Shown piece by piece: positions 1 to 10,557 of a stretch of 64,000 nucleotides of DNA. Below the pieces are notes generated by a model. The model was not told where the DNA came from, made no database searches, and saw only the letters and a program-made list of their open reading frames with translations. The stretch covers positions 186,001 to 250,000 of the forward strand of contig NZ_JAFMPM010000007.1 in the NCBI RefSeq assembly GCF_017349355.1. Direction: 5' to 3'. This DNA is from Thiothrix fructosivorans. GTDB taxonomy: Bacteria > Pseudomonadota > Gammaproteobacteria > Thiotrichales > Thiotrichaceae. How positions within the stretch are numbered: position 1 is the stretch's first letter; every line of letters starts with the position of its first letter. The translations under genes were made by a program, and so were the position numbers.

Positions 1-1218
1 TTGCTCCCGCAACAAAATAACTGGCATGGTTGCCAATAATTTTAAGCCATCATTGAGCAAACGCGACTTACCCTCTTTGGTACTGAGGTTAAAACGCTCC
101 TTTAACCCCGCTACCAAATAGCCGCTCAAGGTCAATGCTGACGCGACCTGCGCCTCAAAAGCGTCTTTACCAATGCTACGCACTTGCGTATCGGGGTCTT
201 CGCCTTGCGGCAAAAACAGGAAACGGATTTCTTTGTCATCCCGCAATTCGGGCAAGGCATTTTCTAACGCCCGCCATGCCGCCTCACGCCCTGCTCGGTC
301 GCCATCGAAACAAAACACCACTTCTGGCACTAATCGTAATAATTGGCGAATGTGTTCTGGCGTGGTTGCTGTGCCGAGGGTCGCGACCACGTAAGTGATG
401 CCGTATTGTGCCAGCGCGATGACATCCATGTAGCCTTCAACGACCATTAGTCGCTCTAGCTTACGGGTATCGCTACGCGCCTCGAACAACCCGTAAAGTT
501 CCGCCCCCTTATGAAACACTTCGGTTTCTGGCGAATTCAAATACTTCGGCGCACCCTCACCTATAATGCGCCCTCCAAAGCCAATGACGCGCCCACGTTT
601 ATCACGGATCGGAAACATCACGCGTTCCCGAAAACGGTCATATACCCGCCCAGTATCATTGCGGATCGACATGCCGCTGGCGACCAATTTGTCTTCGCTG
701 TACTGCCGCAACTCACGCCCCAAGTTACCCTTAGCGGGCGCATAGCCCAACCCAAAGCGGGCAGAAATTTCGCCACTCAGACCGCGTTGCTGTAAATACG
801 CAATGGCACTAGGGTTTTGTTGCAATTGTGCCTGAAACCACGTCGCCGCTTCTTCCAGTAAGTCATACAGATTCGGGTCTTTACGCTTGCGTTTTGGTGC
901 ATCCTCTGCACCTTCGCGCGGCACTTGCACTCCAACCGTGCGTGCTAACGCCTCAATCGCCTCTGGATATTCAAGATGTTCATATTCCATCAAAAAAGAG
1001 ATGGCTGAACCGTGTACCCCACAACCAAAACAATGGTAGAACTGCTTGGTCGGACTCACGGTAAACGAAGGAGTTTTTTCGTTATGGAAAGGACAACACG
1101 CCATGTACTCACGCCCTGCCTTTTTCAACGGCACACGCCCTCCAATCACGTCGATAATGTCGACGCGTGCCAGAAGCTGATCAATAAATTCTCTAGGGAT
1201 GCGACCGGATGTACTCAT
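1..1218 (-). CDS. dnaG: DNA primase, N-terminal 406 residues (runs off window)
   Basis: DnaG makes the RNA primers for replication at the fork with the DnaB helicase. The start ATG is at 1218-1216 and the frame stays open to base 1, so the C-terminal helicase-interaction part lies outside. Seen in the translation: an N-terminal CHC2 zinc finger (Cys42-x2-His45 and Cys63-x2-Cys66), the RNA polymerase-like core with YDRFRERVMFPI and GFGGR, and the TOPRIM motifs VVEGYMDVIAL and FDGDRAG. Family members are about 580-650 aa. It diverges from gltB across 156 bp. In many gammaproteobacteria rpoD follows dnaG; that would lie left of the window (inference). Confidence 0.97.
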   Translation of the reverse strand, partial: MSTSGRIPREFIDQLLARVDIIDVIGGRVPLKKAGREYMACCPFHNEKTPSFTVSPTKQFYHCFGCGVHGSAISFLMEYEHLEYPEAIEALARTVGVQVPREGAEDAPKRKRKDPNLYDLLEEAATWFQAQLQQNPSAIAYLQQRGLSGEISARFGLGYAPAKGNLGRELRQYSEDKLVASGMSIRNDTGRVYDRFRERVMFPIRDKRGRVIGFGGRIIGEGAPKYLNSPETEVFHKGAELYGLFEARSDTRKLERLMVVEGYMDVIALAQYGITYVVATLGTATTPEHIRQLLRLVPEVVFCFDGDRAGREAAWRALENALPELRDDKEIRFLFLPQGEDPDTQVRSIGKDAFEAQVASALTLSGYLVAGLKERFNLSTKEGKSRLLNDGLKLLATMPVILLREQ

Positions 1219-1374
1219 AACACGTCAAGACTAGGGTTTCGTTGGGTTGGCAACGTAGTATACGCCATATCATCATAAAGCCTTCTGTTCATATCGACAA
1301 AAACGCGCTAAGGTTCTAGCCCTAAACTGGCATTTTAGTCCATAATACTCACCCCTTTATCGCCTGAGACTACG

Positions 1375-4300
1375 ATGAGATACACTGAACTACCCCCATC
1401 GCAAGGGCTTTACGACCCTGGCTTTGAACACGATGCTTGCGGCATGGGCTTTGTTGCTCACCTGAAAGGTGTTAAGTCACACCAGATCGTCCAACAGGCA
1501 TTAAAAGTACTGACACACATGGAACACCGTGGCGCGTGCGGCTGCGAGGAGAATACCGGCGATGGCGCGGGCATTTTACTTCAGCTCCCGCACACGTTCC
1601 TTGCGGCAGAATGTAAGTCACTCAATATCAAATTGCCTGAACCCGGTCATTATGCCGTGGGCATGGTCTTCTTGCCACAAGATGCCGACGCACGCGCAGA
1701 TGTTGCCACTCTGTTTGCCCGTATCGTGGAAGAAGAAGGTCAAACCCTGCTTGGCTGGCGCGATGTGCCCACCAATCCGACCCCGATTGGCAAAACCGCT
1801 CTCAAAGCCATGCCGTTCATCCGCATGGCTTTTGTCGCCAAATCCGATGATGTCGCCGCTGGTATTGCCTTTGAGCGCAAGCTGTACGTCATCCGTAAGC
1901 GCACCGAAAACGCAGTAGCGGCACTGCCGACAGGGCATGTTTACTTCCCTAGCCTGTCCTCGCGCACCCTTGTCTACAAAGGCATGTTGACGACTGAACA
2001 GGTGGGACAGTTCTACAAAGATTTAAGTAACCCGCGCATGGAAACCGCTATTGCGATGATCCATTCACGGTTTTCTACCAACACCTTCCCAAGCTGGGAG
2101 CGTGCGCACCCGAACCGTTACCTGATTCACAACGGTGAAATCAACACCATGCGCGGTAACGTCAACTGGATGAATGCGCGTCAAGGTGTTATCAAAACCG
2201 ACGTATTTAACACCGAATTGAACAAACTGTTCCCGATTGTTAATCCGAACGGCAGTGACTCGGCGATGTTTGATAACACGCTGGAATTCATGTATTTGTC
2301 AGGCTACTCCCTGCCTCATGCCATGATGATGATGGTACCTGAGCCGTGGTCAAACCATGAAAGCATGAGCGCAGAAAAGAAAGCTTTCTACGAATACCAC
2401 AGTTGCCTGATGGAACCGTGGGATGGTCCTGCGGCAATGGGTTTCACCGATGGTACGCTGGTGGGTGCAACGCTTGACCGTAACGGTTTGCGCCCTTCAC
2501 GTTACTACCTCACTAATGATGACATGATCATTCTCGCCTCTGAAGTCGGCGTGCTGGATGATCTCGATCAAAGCACTATCGTTTCCAAACAACGCCTGCA
2601 ACCGGGACGCATGTTACTGGTCGATACCGCACAAGGTCGCATCATTGCGGATGAAGAAATCAAGCTCCAGATGGCGACAGCCAAGCCTTACCAAGATTGG
2701 TTAGCCAGCAACTTGGTAGAAATTGCCGATTTGCCAGAAGCGCCCAATCATATCTTGCCAGAACACGAAACCTTGGTACAACGCCAAAAAATGTTCGGCT
2801 ACACCTACGAAGACGTGCGCAAAGTACTCGTACCAATGGCATTAACCGGCATTGACCCGCTAGGTGCAATGGGCATCGACTCACCGATTGCGGTGCTCTC
2901 TAATCAAGCGCAGCCGCTATTCAACTACTTCAAGCAGTTGTTCGCACAGGTAACGAATCCGCCGATTGACTCTATTCGTGAAGAAATCGTTACCTCGGCG
3001 TACACCACATTGGGTTCAGAAGGTGACATTACTGCACCGAATGCGGCCAGTTGCCAACAAATCTTGCTAAAAACCCCTATTTTGGGTAATGAAGAATTAG
3101 CCAAGCTCACGCACATTCAACGCGAAGGCTTCCAATGCGTGACCCTACCGATTACGTTCCGTGCGCGTGAAGGTGAAACGGGTCTGGAAACCGCACTCGA
3201 ACACTTGTTTGCGGCGGCTGACCATGCCATCGACAATGGTGCAAACTTAATCGTGCTTTCTGACCGCTTAGCGGATGCCGATAATGCACCGATTCCGTCG
3301 CTGTTGGCGGTCGCAGGCTTGCATCATCATCTGATTCGTGACGGCAAACGTACCCGTGTGAGCTTGATTCTTGAGTCGGGTGAACCGCGTGAAGTGCATC
3401 ATTTCTGCACGTTGTTGGGTTACGGTGCGCAAGCAATTAACCCGTACTTAGCGTTTGAATCGCTTGGCGACTTGATTCGTGAAGGCTTGTTGCCCAACCT
3501 CAAGCACGAATACGCTATCCAAAAATACATCAAAGGTGTCACCAAAGGCGTGATTAAGGTTATGTCGAAAATCGGCATTTCCACGATCCAGTCTTACCGT
3601 GGTGCGCAAATCTTTGAAGCGCTGGGTATCAATAAAACGGTCATCGACAAGTATTTCACTGCTACCGCCTCGCGGATCGGTGGGATCGACTTGAATATCA
3701 TCGCCAAAGAAGCCCTGATGCGTCACCAATTGGCGTATGACCACCACGATGCGGAACAACGCTCGCTAAAAGCGGGTAACGTGTTCCAGTGGCGGAACGA
3801 GGAAGAAGAGCATCAGTACAACCCTGCGACCATTTACGCTTTACAAAAAGCCGTAAAATTGGGTGATTACAAGCTGTACAAGCAGTACAGCAAGCTGATG
3901 CACGAAGATGCGGAAGTGAAATTCAACCTGCGTAACTTGCTCGACTTTAACTATGCCGAACAGCCGTTGCCACTGAGCGAAGTCGAATCGGCGCAAAGCA
4001 TCGTGAAGCGTTTCAAATCCGGTGCAATGTCGTTCGGTTCAATCAGCCAAGAAGCGCACGAAGCCTTAGCAATTGCGATGAACCGCATGGGCGGACGTTC
4101 CAACTCCGGTGAAGGCGGCGAAGATCCAGCACGCTTTATTCCTGATGCGAACGGCGATTCCCGCAACAGTGCCATTAAGCAAGTCGCATCCGGTCGTTTC
4201 GGCGTGACCAGTTACTACCTGAATAACGCCGAAGAAATCCAGATTAAACTGGCACAAGGCGCGAAACCGGGTGAAGGCGGGCAGTTACCGGGTAAGAAAG

Positions 4301-5967
4301 TTTATCCGTGGGTTGCGCGTGTGCGCGGTACAACACCGGGCGTGGGTTTGATTTCCCCGCCACCGCATCACGACATTTACTCGATTGAAGACTTGTCACA
4401 GCTCATTCACGACCTGAAAAACGCCAATAAACGCGCACGGATCAACGTCAAGTTGGTATCTGAAGTCGGTGTTGGCACCATCGCGGCGGGCGTTGCTAAA
4501 GGTAAGGCGGATGTCATCCTGATCTCCGGCTACGACGGCGGCACAGGTGCTTCTCCGAAAACCAGCGTACAACACGCCGGTTTGCCGTGGGAATTGGGTC
4601 TGGCAGAAACGCATCAAACCTTATTGCTCAACAACCTGCGTAGCCGCGTGCGTCTGGAAACCGACGGCAAGCTGATGACCGGACGTGACGTAGCAGTGGC
4701 GGCATTGCTAGGTGCGGAAGAATACGGCTTTGCGACGCTACCATTAGTCGCATTGGGTTGTGTGATGATGCGCGTTTGCCATCAGGACACTTGCCCAGTC
4801 GGTATCGCAACCCAAAACCCTGAACTGCGCAAGAAATACGCTGGCGACCCGCAATACGTGGTTAACCTGCTGATGTTCATCGCCGAAGAGTTGCGCGAAT
4901 ACATGGCGAAACTCGGCTTCCGCACCATTGATGACATGGTAGGCCGCGTCGACAAACTGCGCCAAGGCACGGCGGAAGGTCACTGGAAAGCCAGCACGGT
5001 GGATTTGAGCAAATTGCTGCACACGCCGGAATTGGAAGAATGCGACGGTATCCGCTGCATCCGTGCCCAAGATCACGGCATTGCGCAATCGTTGGATGAG
5101 CAGAAAATCCTGAAAGCGTGCCAACCTGCACTTGATAACGGCACTGCGGTGACGGCTGAGTTCGAGATCAAGAATATTGACCGCGTAGCAGGCACGATTA
5201 CCGGCTCAGAAGTGACCCGTAAATACGGTGCGGCAGGTTTGCCAGAAGACACCATCCGCTTGAAGTTCAACGGTTCGGCAGGGCAAAGTTTCGGCGCATT
5301 CGTTCCAAAAGGCATGACGCTGGAACTGGAAGGCGATTCTAACGACTACATCGGTAAAGGTTTGTCTGGCGGCAAAATCATTGTGTATCCACGTAAAGAT
5401 GCACAATTTGCGGCTGAAGATAATATCCTGATCGGCAACGTGGCGTTCTTCGGTGCAAGTGACGGCGAAGCCTATGTACGCGGTGTTGCGGGTGAGCGTT
5501 TCTGCGTGCGTAACTCCGGGGTACGTGTCGTCGTCGAAGGCACTGGTGACCACGGTTGTGAATACATGACCGGCGGACGTGTGGTGGTGTTAGGCAAAGT
5601 CGGGCGTAACTTCGGCGCGGGGATGTCCGGCGGCGTGGCTTACGTTTACGACCCTAGCGGCATTTTGGCAGTGAGCGGCAACACCGAAATGGTGGCTTAC
5701 AGCCCACTGTCTGACGCTGACGAAAAGCTCGAAGTGAAAGCGATGGTCGAAAAGCACGTCCTGTACACCAGCAGTACACGCGGCAGCATGATCTTGGGCG
5801 ACTGGGATAAGCACTCTGCTGATTTCGTGCGCGTCATGCCGAATGACTACCAACGGATGTTGGAAGCGATCAAGTCGTTTGAACAGCAAGGTCTGTCTGG
5901 CGAAGAAGCCTTGATGGCAGCTTTCACCGCAAACAATAGCGACGCCTCGCGTGTCGGTGGCAACTAA
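1375..5967 (+). CDS. gltB: Glutamate synthase (NADPH), large subunit
   Basis: Large subunit of GOGAT: it removes ammonia from glutamine and uses it to make glutamate from 2-oxoglutarate. At 1530 aa it is close to the proteobacterial length. The motif CGMGF begins at Cys22, so a 21-residue propeptide is expected to be removed to expose the N-terminal nucleophile of the class-II amidotransferase domain. The FMN/synthase domain follows ([26 protein letters not shown]). The 3Fe-4S cysteines are Cys1129, Cys1135 and Cys1140. A C-terminal GXGXG domain follows. gltD begins 18 bp downstream, so the two form an operon. A CATAAT hexamer at 1341-1346 is a possible -10 element with no good -35. Confidence 0.98.
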   Translation: MRYTELPPSQGLYDPGFEHDACGMGFVAHLKGVKSHQIVQQALKVLTHMEHRGACGCEENTGDGAGILLQLPHTFLAAECKSLNIKLPEPGHYAVGMVFLPQDADARADVATLFARIVEEEGQTLLGWRDVPTNPTPIGKTALKAMPFIRMAFVAKSDDVAAGIAFERKLYVIRKRTENAVAALPTGHVYFPSLSSRTLVYKGMLTTEQVGQFYKDLSNPRMETAIAMIHSRFSTNTFPSWERAHPNRYLIHNGEINTMRGNVNWMNARQGVIKTDVFNTELNKLFPIVNPNGSDSAMFDNTLEFMYLSGYSLPHAMMMMVPEPWSNHESMSAEKKAFYEYHSCLMEPWDGPAAMGFTDGTLVGATLDRNGLRPSRYYLTNDDMIILASEVGVLDDLDQSTIVSKQRLQPGRMLLVDTAQGRIIADEEIKLQMATAKPYQDWLASNLVEIADLPEAPNHILPEHETLVQRQKMFGYTYEDVRKVLVPMALTGIDPLGAMGIDSPIAVLSNQAQPLFNYFKQLFAQVTNPPIDSIREEIVTSAYTTLGSEGDITAPNAASCQQILLKTPILGNEELAKLTHIQREGFQCVTLPITFRAREGETGLETALEHLFAAADHAIDNGANLIVLSDRLADADNAPIPSLLAVAGLHHHLIRDGKRTRVSLILESGEPREVHHFCTLLGYGAQAINPYLAFESLGDLIREGLLPNLKHEYAIQKYIKGVTKGVIKVMSKIGISTIQSYRGAQIFEALGINKTVIDKYFTATASRIGGIDLNIIAKEALMRHQLAYDHHDAEQRSLKAGNVFQWRNEEEEHQYNPATIYALQKAVKLGDYKLYKQYSKLMHEDAEVKFNLRNLLDFNYAEQPLPLSEVESAQSIVKRFKSGAMSFGSISQEAHEALAIAMNRMGGRSNSGEGGEDPARFIPDANGDSRNSAIKQVASGRFGVTSYYLNNAEEIQIKLAQGAKPGEGGQLPGKKVYPWVARVRGTTPGVGLISPPPHHDIYSIEDLSQLIHDLKNANKRARINVKLVSEVGVGTIAAGVAKGKADVILISGYDGGTGASPKTSVQHAGLPWELGLAETHQTLLLNNLRSRVRLETDGKLMTGRDVAVAALLGAEEYGFATLPLVALGCVMMRVCHQDTCPVGIATQNPELRKKYAGDPQYVVNLLMFIAEELREYMAKLGFRTIDDMVGRVDKLRQGTAEGHWKASTVDLSKLLHTPELEECDGIRCIRAQDHGIAQSLDEQKILKACQPALDNGTAVTAEFEIKNIDRVAGTITGSEVTRKYGAAGLPEDTIRLKFNGSAGQSFGAFVPKGMTLELEGDSNDYIGKGLSGGKIIVYPRKDAQFAAEDNILIGNVAFFGASDGEAYVRGVAGERFCVRNSGVRVVVEGTGDHGCEYMTGGRVVVLGKVGRNFGAGMSGGVAYVYDPSGILAVSGNTEMVAYSPLSDADEKLEVKAMVEKHVLYTSSTRGSMILGDWDKHSADFVRVMPNDYQRMLEAIKSFEQQGLSGEEALMAAFTANNSDASRVGGN

Positions 5968-5985
5968 GGAATAAGGGTAACAATC

Positions 5986-7476
5986 ATGGGTAAACCTACT
6001 GGTTTCATGGAATACCAGCGCGAGCTGCCAGCCGACCGCGCCCCGTTGGAACGTATCAAAGACTGGCGTGAATTCCACCTGCACTTCGAGCGCGAAGCCG
6101 AAAACCGCGAACAGGGCGGACGCTGCATGGAATGCGGCATCCCATTCTGCCAAACCGGCAAAATGTTGCCCGGTGGCGCGAGCGGCTGCCCTGTCCACAA
6201 CCTGATTCCTGAATGGAACGATATGATTTATCGCGGGTTGTGGAAGGAAGCGTTTGAACGCCTGCGCATGACCAACAACTTCCCAGAATTTACTGGGCGG
6301 GTGTGTCCTGCACCGTGCGAAGGTTCTTGCACCCTCGGCATCAGCGAACCACCCGTCACCATCAAATTGAACGAAGTGTCGATTATCGACAAAGCGTTTG
6401 AGGAAGGTTGGATCAAAGCTGAACCGCCCAGCGAACGCACTGGCAAAAAAGTTGCCGTCGTTGGTTCAGGGCCTGCGGGTATGGCCTGTGCTGACCAGTT
6501 GAATAAAGCGGGTCACGAAGTCACGGTGTACGAACGTGCTGATCGCATAGGCGGCTTGCTGATGTACGGCATCCCCAATATGAAGCTGGATAAACAGGCA
6601 ATCGTGCAACGCCGTGTCGACTTGATGGCAGCCGAAGGCATCCACTTCGTCACTGGCGTGGAAGTAGGTAAGGATGTATCCGCCGAGCAACTGCGTACCG
6701 ATTTCGATGCGGTAGTGCTGTGCGCGGGGGCTACCCAACCGCGTGATCTGCCAGTGGAGGGGCGTAACCTCAAGGGCGTGCATTTCGCGATGGAGTTCCT
6801 GACAGCGAATACCAAAAGTCTGCTGGATTCCAACTTAGCGGATGGCAATTACACCTCTGCCAAGGACTTGGATGTGATCGTGATCGGCGGCGGTGACACA
6901 GGTACTGACTGCGTGGGCACTTCGGTACGGCACGGCTGCAAATCCGTGACGCAACTGGAAATCATGCCGCGTGCGCCGGATGCGCGTGCCGCTAACAACC
7001 CTTGGCCGGAATGGCCGCTAGTTCACAAGATTGACTACGGTCAGGAAGAAGCAGCGGCGGTGTTCGGGCGCGATCCGCGTGACTACCTCATTTCCACTAA
7101 GAAACTGGTCGGCGATGAGAATGGTCATGTGAAAGAAATCCATACCGTCGGGGTGCGCTGGGAACAAGGTGCAAACGGGCGCATGAATTTGATCGAAGTC
7201 GAAGGCACGGAAGAAGTGTTGCCTGCGCAATTAGTGTTGCTAGCAATGGGCTTTACTGGCCCTGAAAAGACGCTGATTGACGCGCTGACTTTGGCAACTG
7301 ATCCGCGTGGCAATGTTCAAGCTGATTATGGCAAGTATGCCACTAACCTGCCGGGTGTGTTTGCTGCGGGCGATATGCGCCGTGGACAAAGCCTCGTGGT
7401 GTGGGCGATCAATGAAGGTCGTGAAGCAGCGCGGGAATGTGACCGGTTTTTGATGGGTAAGACTTACTTGCCGTAA
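5986..7476 (+). CDS. gltD: Glutamate synthase (NADPH), small subunit
   Basis: Passes electrons from NADPH through FAD and iron-sulfur clusters to GltB. The 496-aa protein starts with the family signature [11 protein letters not shown]. Two N-terminal cysteine groups follow (CMECGIPFC and CPAPCEGSC), which ligate 4Fe-4S clusters in this family. Next come a Rossmann FAD site ([13 protein letters not shown]), an NADPH site (GGGDTGTDC) and the C-terminal [16 protein letters not shown] segment. An AGGG ribosome-binding site lies just before the ATG. The gene sits directly behind gltB and is expected to be co-transcribed. Confidence 0.98.
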   Translation: MGKPTGFMEYQRELPADRAPLERIKDWREFHLHFEREAENREQGGRCMECGIPFCQTGKMLPGGASGCPVHNLIPEWNDMIYRGLWKEAFERLRMTNNFPEFTGRVCPAPCEGSCTLGISEPPVTIKLNEVSIIDKAFEEGWIKAEPPSERTGKKVAVVGSGPAGMACADQLNKAGHEVTVYERADRIGGLLMYGIPNMKLDKQAIVQRRVDLMAAEGIHFVTGVEVGKDVSAEQLRTDFDAVVLCAGATQPRDLPVEGRNLKGVHFAMEFLTANTKSLLDSNLADGNYTSAKDLDVIVIGGGDTGTDCVGTSVRHGCKSVTQLEIMPRAPDARAANNPWPEWPLVHKIDYGQEEAAAVFGRDPRDYLISTKKLVGDENGHVKEIHTVGVRWEQGANGRMNLIEVEGTEEVLPAQLVLLAMGFTGPEKTLIDALTLATDPRGNVQADYGKYATNLPGVFAAGDMRRGQSLVVWAINEGREAARECDRFLMGKTYLP

Positions 7477-7481
7477 GACTA

Positions 7482-7528
7482 CCCCTCACCCCATCCCCTT
7501 GCAGGGTCGTCCCTCAAGGGGAGAGGGG
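7482..7528. repeat. Nested inverted repeat (REP-like or terminator-like)
   Basis: Two nested complementary pairs are visible: CCCCTC at 7482-7487 with GAGGGG at 7523-7528, and CCCCTTG at 7495-7501 with CAAGGGG at 7515-7521. No T-tract follows, so a classical intrinsic terminator is doubtful. The C-rich arm followed by a G-rich arm resembles dispersed intergenic palindromes of many proteobacteria. It lies between gltD and the esterase gene. Confidence 0.5.
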
Positions 7529-7553
7529 GCTAATAATCCCTTAGACGAAATCT

Positions 7554-8111
7554 ATGATTCTCTACATTCACGGCTTCAACTCCTCCTCTGCTGCCGACAA
7601 AGCGCAGGATCTGAAACACTGGCTTGCTGCACGCGGGCGAGCATTCGAATGGATTTGCCCTGACCTGCCCCACCACCCTGCTGAAGCCATCGCTTTACTC
7701 AGTCACCTTATCGAAACAGCCGACACACCCCCGAAACTCATCGGCAGTTCGCTCGGTGGTTTCTACGCGAGTCATTTGCTGACGCGCTACGACCTGAAAG
7801 CCGCATTGATCAACCCCGCCGTGCATCCCGGCTTATTACTGCGCCCAATTGTCGGTACAGTGCAAAAATACTGGCACAGCGACACCACCTACACCTTTAC
7901 ACAACAACATGTGGATGAATTGATTGCACTGGATCAGCTTGCCCCCGCCAAGCCACTCAATCAATTACTGCTCCTAGAAAACGGCGATAAAACCCTCGCT
8001 TGGCAAGATGCTGCCAGCTATTATCGTGACGCGCACCAACTGATTTTTCAGGGTGGTAATCACGGTTTCACGCGCTTCAAAGCGGTACTCGATCTGATCG
8101 ACCAGTTCTAA
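7554..8111 (+). CDS. yqiA: YqiA/UPF0227-family esterase
   Basis: A small alpha/beta hydrolase of 185 aa, the usual size for YqiA. The N-terminal strand ends in IHGFNSS. The nucleophile elbow is GSSLGGFYA with serine in GxSxG form. A late GGNHGF supplies the catalytic histidine, and the acid is probably the Asp in LENGDKT. Family members hydrolyse short-chain acyl esters and are cytoplasmic; the natural substrate is unknown. The gene lies between gltD and the CRISPR leader and appears to be its own unit. Confidence 0.9.
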   Translation: MILYIHGFNSSSAADKAQDLKHWLAARGRAFEWICPDLPHHPAEAIALLSHLIETADTPPKLIGSSLGGFYASHLLTRYDLKAALINPAVHPGLLLRPIVGTVQKYWHSDTTYTFTQQHVDELIALDQLAPAKPLNQLLLLENGDKTLAWQDAASYYRDAHQLIFQGGNHGFTRFKAVLDLIDQF

Positions 8112-8387
8112 CATTAACCAGTAGGATGTAGAGGCATATATCCCGTTCTTTAACAAATGAGTAAAGAAGCCTTTTTGCAAGTTTATGCTATAATGAACGC
8201 TGAAGTGTATTGCGCGAACCCTTAGCTATGGCGAATCTGCTGGGGATTTCGCGGAATCGTAACCCTTTGATTTTACTTGGACTAAAACCATGAACTCTCG
8301 CCGCGAACCATTCATCACTCTCCCGCCCTATCGGTTCGCGCAAACACGTCAAAAATCTCTTGTATTTTATGCCCTTACATTTGGGCG
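8112..8387 (+). promoter_or_regulatory. CRISPR leader with extended -10 promoter
   Basis: The 276 bp before the first repeat contain no gene and have leader features. A perfect extended -10 (TG at 8186-8187, C, then TATAAT at 8189-8194) points into the array; no good -35 is present, as extended -10 promoters allow. An 11-bp perfect inverted repeat, TTGCGCGAACC at 8210-8220 and GGTTCGCGCAA at 8333-8343, brackets most of the leader. The segment next to the first repeat is AT-rich. The array repeats end in ATTGAAAC on the plus strand, the usual 5' handle of processed crRNAs, so transcription left to right and a leader on this side agree. Confidence 0.75.
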
Positions 8388-10557
8388 ATTCTCCCGGCTT
8401 TATTAGTCGGGAGTGGATTGAAACGACAACGGCGGCGATTGTTCCGCCCCATGCCGCTATTCTCCCGGCTTTATTAGTCGGGAGTGGATTGAAACTAAAA
8501 ACTGACCTTGGTTACTATTGAACGCACTGCATTCTCCCGGCTTTATTAGTCGGGAGTGGATTGAAACTGCTTGGAATAATTCCACCGACTGCTTTGCTTC
8601 CGATTCTCCCGGCTTTATTAGTCGGGAGTGGATTGAAACATCACCAGATGATGAAGGCGTAGGCAATGGTTTTATTCTCCCGGCTTTATTAGTCGGGAGT
8701 GGATTGAAACAAACAGAAAACAGACTTGAAGCAACAATGCTATTATATTCTCCCGGCTTTATTAGTCGGGAGTGGATTGAAACGGTTAGGTTTCGGTCAG
8801 CTTCTGGGATGACCTGAAATTCTCCCGGCTTTATTAGTCGGGAGTGGATTGAAACAAAGTGCCGGGTACTGACCTTGCCAGTAGCGGTAAATTCTCCCGG
8901 CTTTATTAGTCGGGAGTGGATTGAAACCCCAGTATGAGATCAATGGTCTGCGCAAGCTCTCGATTCTCCCGGCTTTATTAGTCGGGAGTGGATTGAAACA
9001 ACCCCAATGCCGGGGTGAAACGCAATATTTCCAGATTCTCCCGGCTTTATTAGTCGGGAGTGGATTGAAACACGGTCGGTTTCGACGGCACTTGCGTGCT
9101 GGAGCGATTCTCCCGGCTTTATTAGTCGGGAGTGGATTGAAACAGGCAATGCCACGGGAACACTCACCGCAGCGGCTATTCTCCCGGCTTTATTAGTCGG
9201 GAGTGGATTGAAACGTCGATGTGGCGGTGATTTGAGCCGCGTGGGCGATTCTCCCGGCTTTATTAGTCGGGAGTGGATTGAAACCTGCAAACGCAATACC
9301 TCAATTACGGGATGCGCGATTCTCCCGGCTTTATTAGTCGGGAGTGGATTGAAACTTGATAGTCGCCCCGCAACGGTGTTGGAAGCACCATTCTCCCGGC
9401 TTTATTAGTCGGGAGTGGATTGAAACCTATTATTAAGTTGACAGGGTTGTTATGCCCTGATTCTCCCGGCTTTATTAGTCGGGAGTGGATTGAAACCAAA
9501 TCAACGCCTTTGTGATCGGCGACGACCACGACCATTCTCCCGGCTTTATTAGTCGGGAGTGGATTGAAACTACTGCTACAATCGTAAAAGGGGTAACGAC
9601 TGTGATATTCTCCCGGCTTTATTAGTCGGGAGTGGATTGAAACGAGTCCATGTCCAAGGCGGCGAAGGTGCTGAACCTGATTCTCCCGGCTTTATTAGTC
9701 GGGAGTGGATTGAAACACTGGGCAAACCCACCAGCATGGTTAGTTGCAGCCATTCTCCCGGCTTTATTAGTCGGGAGTGGATTGAAACCTAATCACTAGC
9801 TGATTAAAAAACAGCGGTACTCAAATTCTCCCGGCTTTATTAGTCGGGAGTGGATTGAAACACCGCAGACAACCAATACGGCACACCGTAAATGATTCTC
9901 CCGGCTTTATTAGTCGGGAGTGGATTGAAACCCCTCAGTTGCATCGCTCGCAGTATGTTGCGCTGTATTCTCCCGGCTTTATTAGTCGGGAGTGGATTGA
10001 AACATCTGCGCTCATGGTCAGTTGCCGCGTTTGCAATTATTCTCCCGGCTTTATTAGTCGGGAGTGGATTGAAACCACTTTGCCCGCGAGGCGATTGTTG
10101 ACGCGCTGAAAAATTCTCCCGGCTTTATTAGTCGGGAGTGGATTGAAACCACGACGGACGACGCGAAAACGCGCCGCCCGTGAATTCTCCCGGCTTTATT
10201 AGTCGGGAGTGGATTGAAACCGCCAGATCTTGCCAAGGCCATTAAAGCGGTGTTGGATTCTCCCGGCTTTATTAGTCGGGAGTGGATTGAAACGCATGGA
10301 GATAACCGCCCAATGAAACCGGGGAATACTATTCTCCCGGCTTTATTAGTCGGGAGTGGATTGAAACAGCGTAGCGATGGCGCGAGCATCAAGGGTAGGT
10401 GATTCTCCCGGCTTTATTAGTCGGGAGTGGATTGAAACCAAGATGCGTCAGCGATGGGCGGCGGTGTTTCCCCATTCTCCCGGCTTTATTAGTCGGGAGT
10501 GGATTGAAACAAGCTCTATCGCCCGAACCCGAATGGCACGTTGGACATTCTCCCGGC
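8388..10557 (+). CRISPR. CRISPR array, leader-proximal part (30 full repeats + 11 bp of repeat 31)
   Basis: Repeats are 37 bp, begin ATTCTCCCGGC and end GTGGATTGAAAC. Full copies start at 8388, 8459, 8531, 8603 and so on to 10474. The 30 spacers are about 33-37 bp, and no two looked alike on reading. Each repeat holds a stem CTCCCGGC/GTCGGGAG (one G-T pair) around a TTTATTA loop, then the ATTGAAAC handle. Such repeats occur with type I-B/I-D and type III systems; I cannot choose between them without cas genes, and none is in the window. Repeats here are essentially identical. Repeat 31 stops after ATTCTCCCGGC at 10557, where an IS66 element begins; its other part resumes at 12198. Confidence 0.98.
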
